Positions 63,786 through 64,000 of a stretch of DNA of 64,000 nt are shown here, one piece after another (position 1 is the first letter of the stretch; every line of letters begins with the position of its first letter). Source of the DNA: Microcoleus sp. FACHB-672 (GTDB lineage Bacteria > Cyanobacteriota > Cyanobacteriia > Cyanobacteriales > Oscillatoriaceae). The notes under the pieces were generated by a model, which saw only the letters and a program-made list of their open reading frames with translations, made no database searches and was not told the DNA's origin. The stretch is from the NCBI RefSeq assembly GCF_014695725.1, contig NZ_JACJOU010000015.1, forward strand, positions 248,001-312,000, written 5' to 3'. Both the position numbers and the translations under genes were made by a program.

Positions 63786-64000
63786 GTGAGGGGCCAGATT
63801 TCCTGGTCAAAAGCGCCTATCGAAACCATCTACGGCAACCTGCAAGGTCTAAAATCCAGCCAGCTTAAACAGCTACAAAAGCTATACCATCAGCGGCTAC
63901 CGGCCAACTTCATCACAACAGCCGAATTTGCCCAGCGAATCGCCGCCATCAGTACAGAAATTGGTCAGCCGGTGTCTGCCTACATCAACCGGCGCGGGCA
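63786..64000 (+). CDS. hflX: GTPase HflX, N-terminal part cut by window edge
   Basis: The frame beginning GTG 63786 (or an unseen alternative downstream) reads ETIYGNLQGLKSSQLKQLQK, LYHQRLPANFITTAEFAQRI, AAISTEIGQPVSAYINRRG and leaves the window. This matches the N-terminal domain of cyanobacterial HflX, a ribosome-splitting stress GTPase. No ATG occurs in frame between the upstream TAA and this region, so a GTG start is likely. The GTPase domain lies outside the window. Confidence 0.8.
   Translation, partial: MRGQISWSKAPIETIYGNLQGLKSSQLKQLQKLYHQRLPANFITTAEFAQRIAAISTEIGQPVSAYINRRG

Overview
The window is a piece of a cyanobacterial chromosome. The evidence is a complete kaiABC clock cluster, RpaB (Ycf27), a Complex C (cytochrome b6f) assembly factor, a DesD-like delta-6 desaturase, SphS/SphR, an SLH/OprB iron-uptake porin and an EGY-type site-2 protease. 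The long KaiA, the many multidomain signalling proteins and the Uma2 and TPR genes suit a filamentous, Oscillatoriales/Coleofasciculales-like species, but the species cannot be fixed from sequence alone. The host DNA is of intermediate GC and is littered with GCCGGC, often as TGCCGGCA. HIP1 (GCGATCGC) is present but sparse.

Layout. (1) 1-4.6 kb: a CBS-CBS-PAS sensor protein, cut by the window edge, is divergent from kaiA-kaiB-kaiC; an HLR1-like (RpaB-type) box lies between them. (2) 4.8-14.1 kb: tRNA-Arg(CCG), a 1769-residue Ser/Thr kinase/AAA/TPR/GAF/adenylate cyclase fusion followed after 2 bp by trmFO, a site-2 protease, and a metallo-beta-lactamase-fold protein lacking its canonical metal motif. 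(3) 14.14-18.06 kb: a GC-rich, proteobacterial-looking island with imperfect 18-bp direct repeats at both ends. It holds an IS5-type transposase remnant, an OhrR-like MarR regulator with Cys replaced by Ser, a nitroreductase, an F420-reductase-like oxidoreductase, an NmrA-like oxidoreductase and a broken second copy of the F420-reductase C-terminus. (4) 18.1-29.2 kb: malic enzyme, an SRPBCC protein, a nuclease/transposase remnant, a CobA-HemD fusion, two TPR proteins with a MITE-like element between them, CoaE, a copper P-type ATPase and an exported RidA-like protein. (5) 29.7-33.8 kb: two histidine kinases carrying receiver domains.

(6) 33.9-47.5 kb, all minus strand: a combined phosphate and arsenic region. 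It reads phoX, phoU, sphS, sphR (phosphate sensing), then arsH, arsC and an aquaglyceroporin (arsenic detoxification), then pstA, pstC, pstS (phosphate uptake, with no pstB in the window), then a second PstS-like gene broken by one amber codon, then arsR. A 75-bp remnant of another PstS-like 3' end sits just before the aquaporin. TCAA-N6-TTGA palindromes, candidate ArsR sites, lie before both the aquaporin operon and the broken PstS-like gene. A four-copy Pho box precedes pstS. This is the most interesting part of the window.

(7) 47.6-64 kb: a creatininase-family enzyme; a stand-alone A-T-TE synthetase whose adenylation pocket lacks the amino-acid-anchoring Asp; radA; rpaB; a CCB-type assembly factor; a DUF456 protein; a delta-6 desaturase; an APC permease with a lipoprotein; an iron porin; a Uma2 protein; and the start of hflX, which runs off the window.
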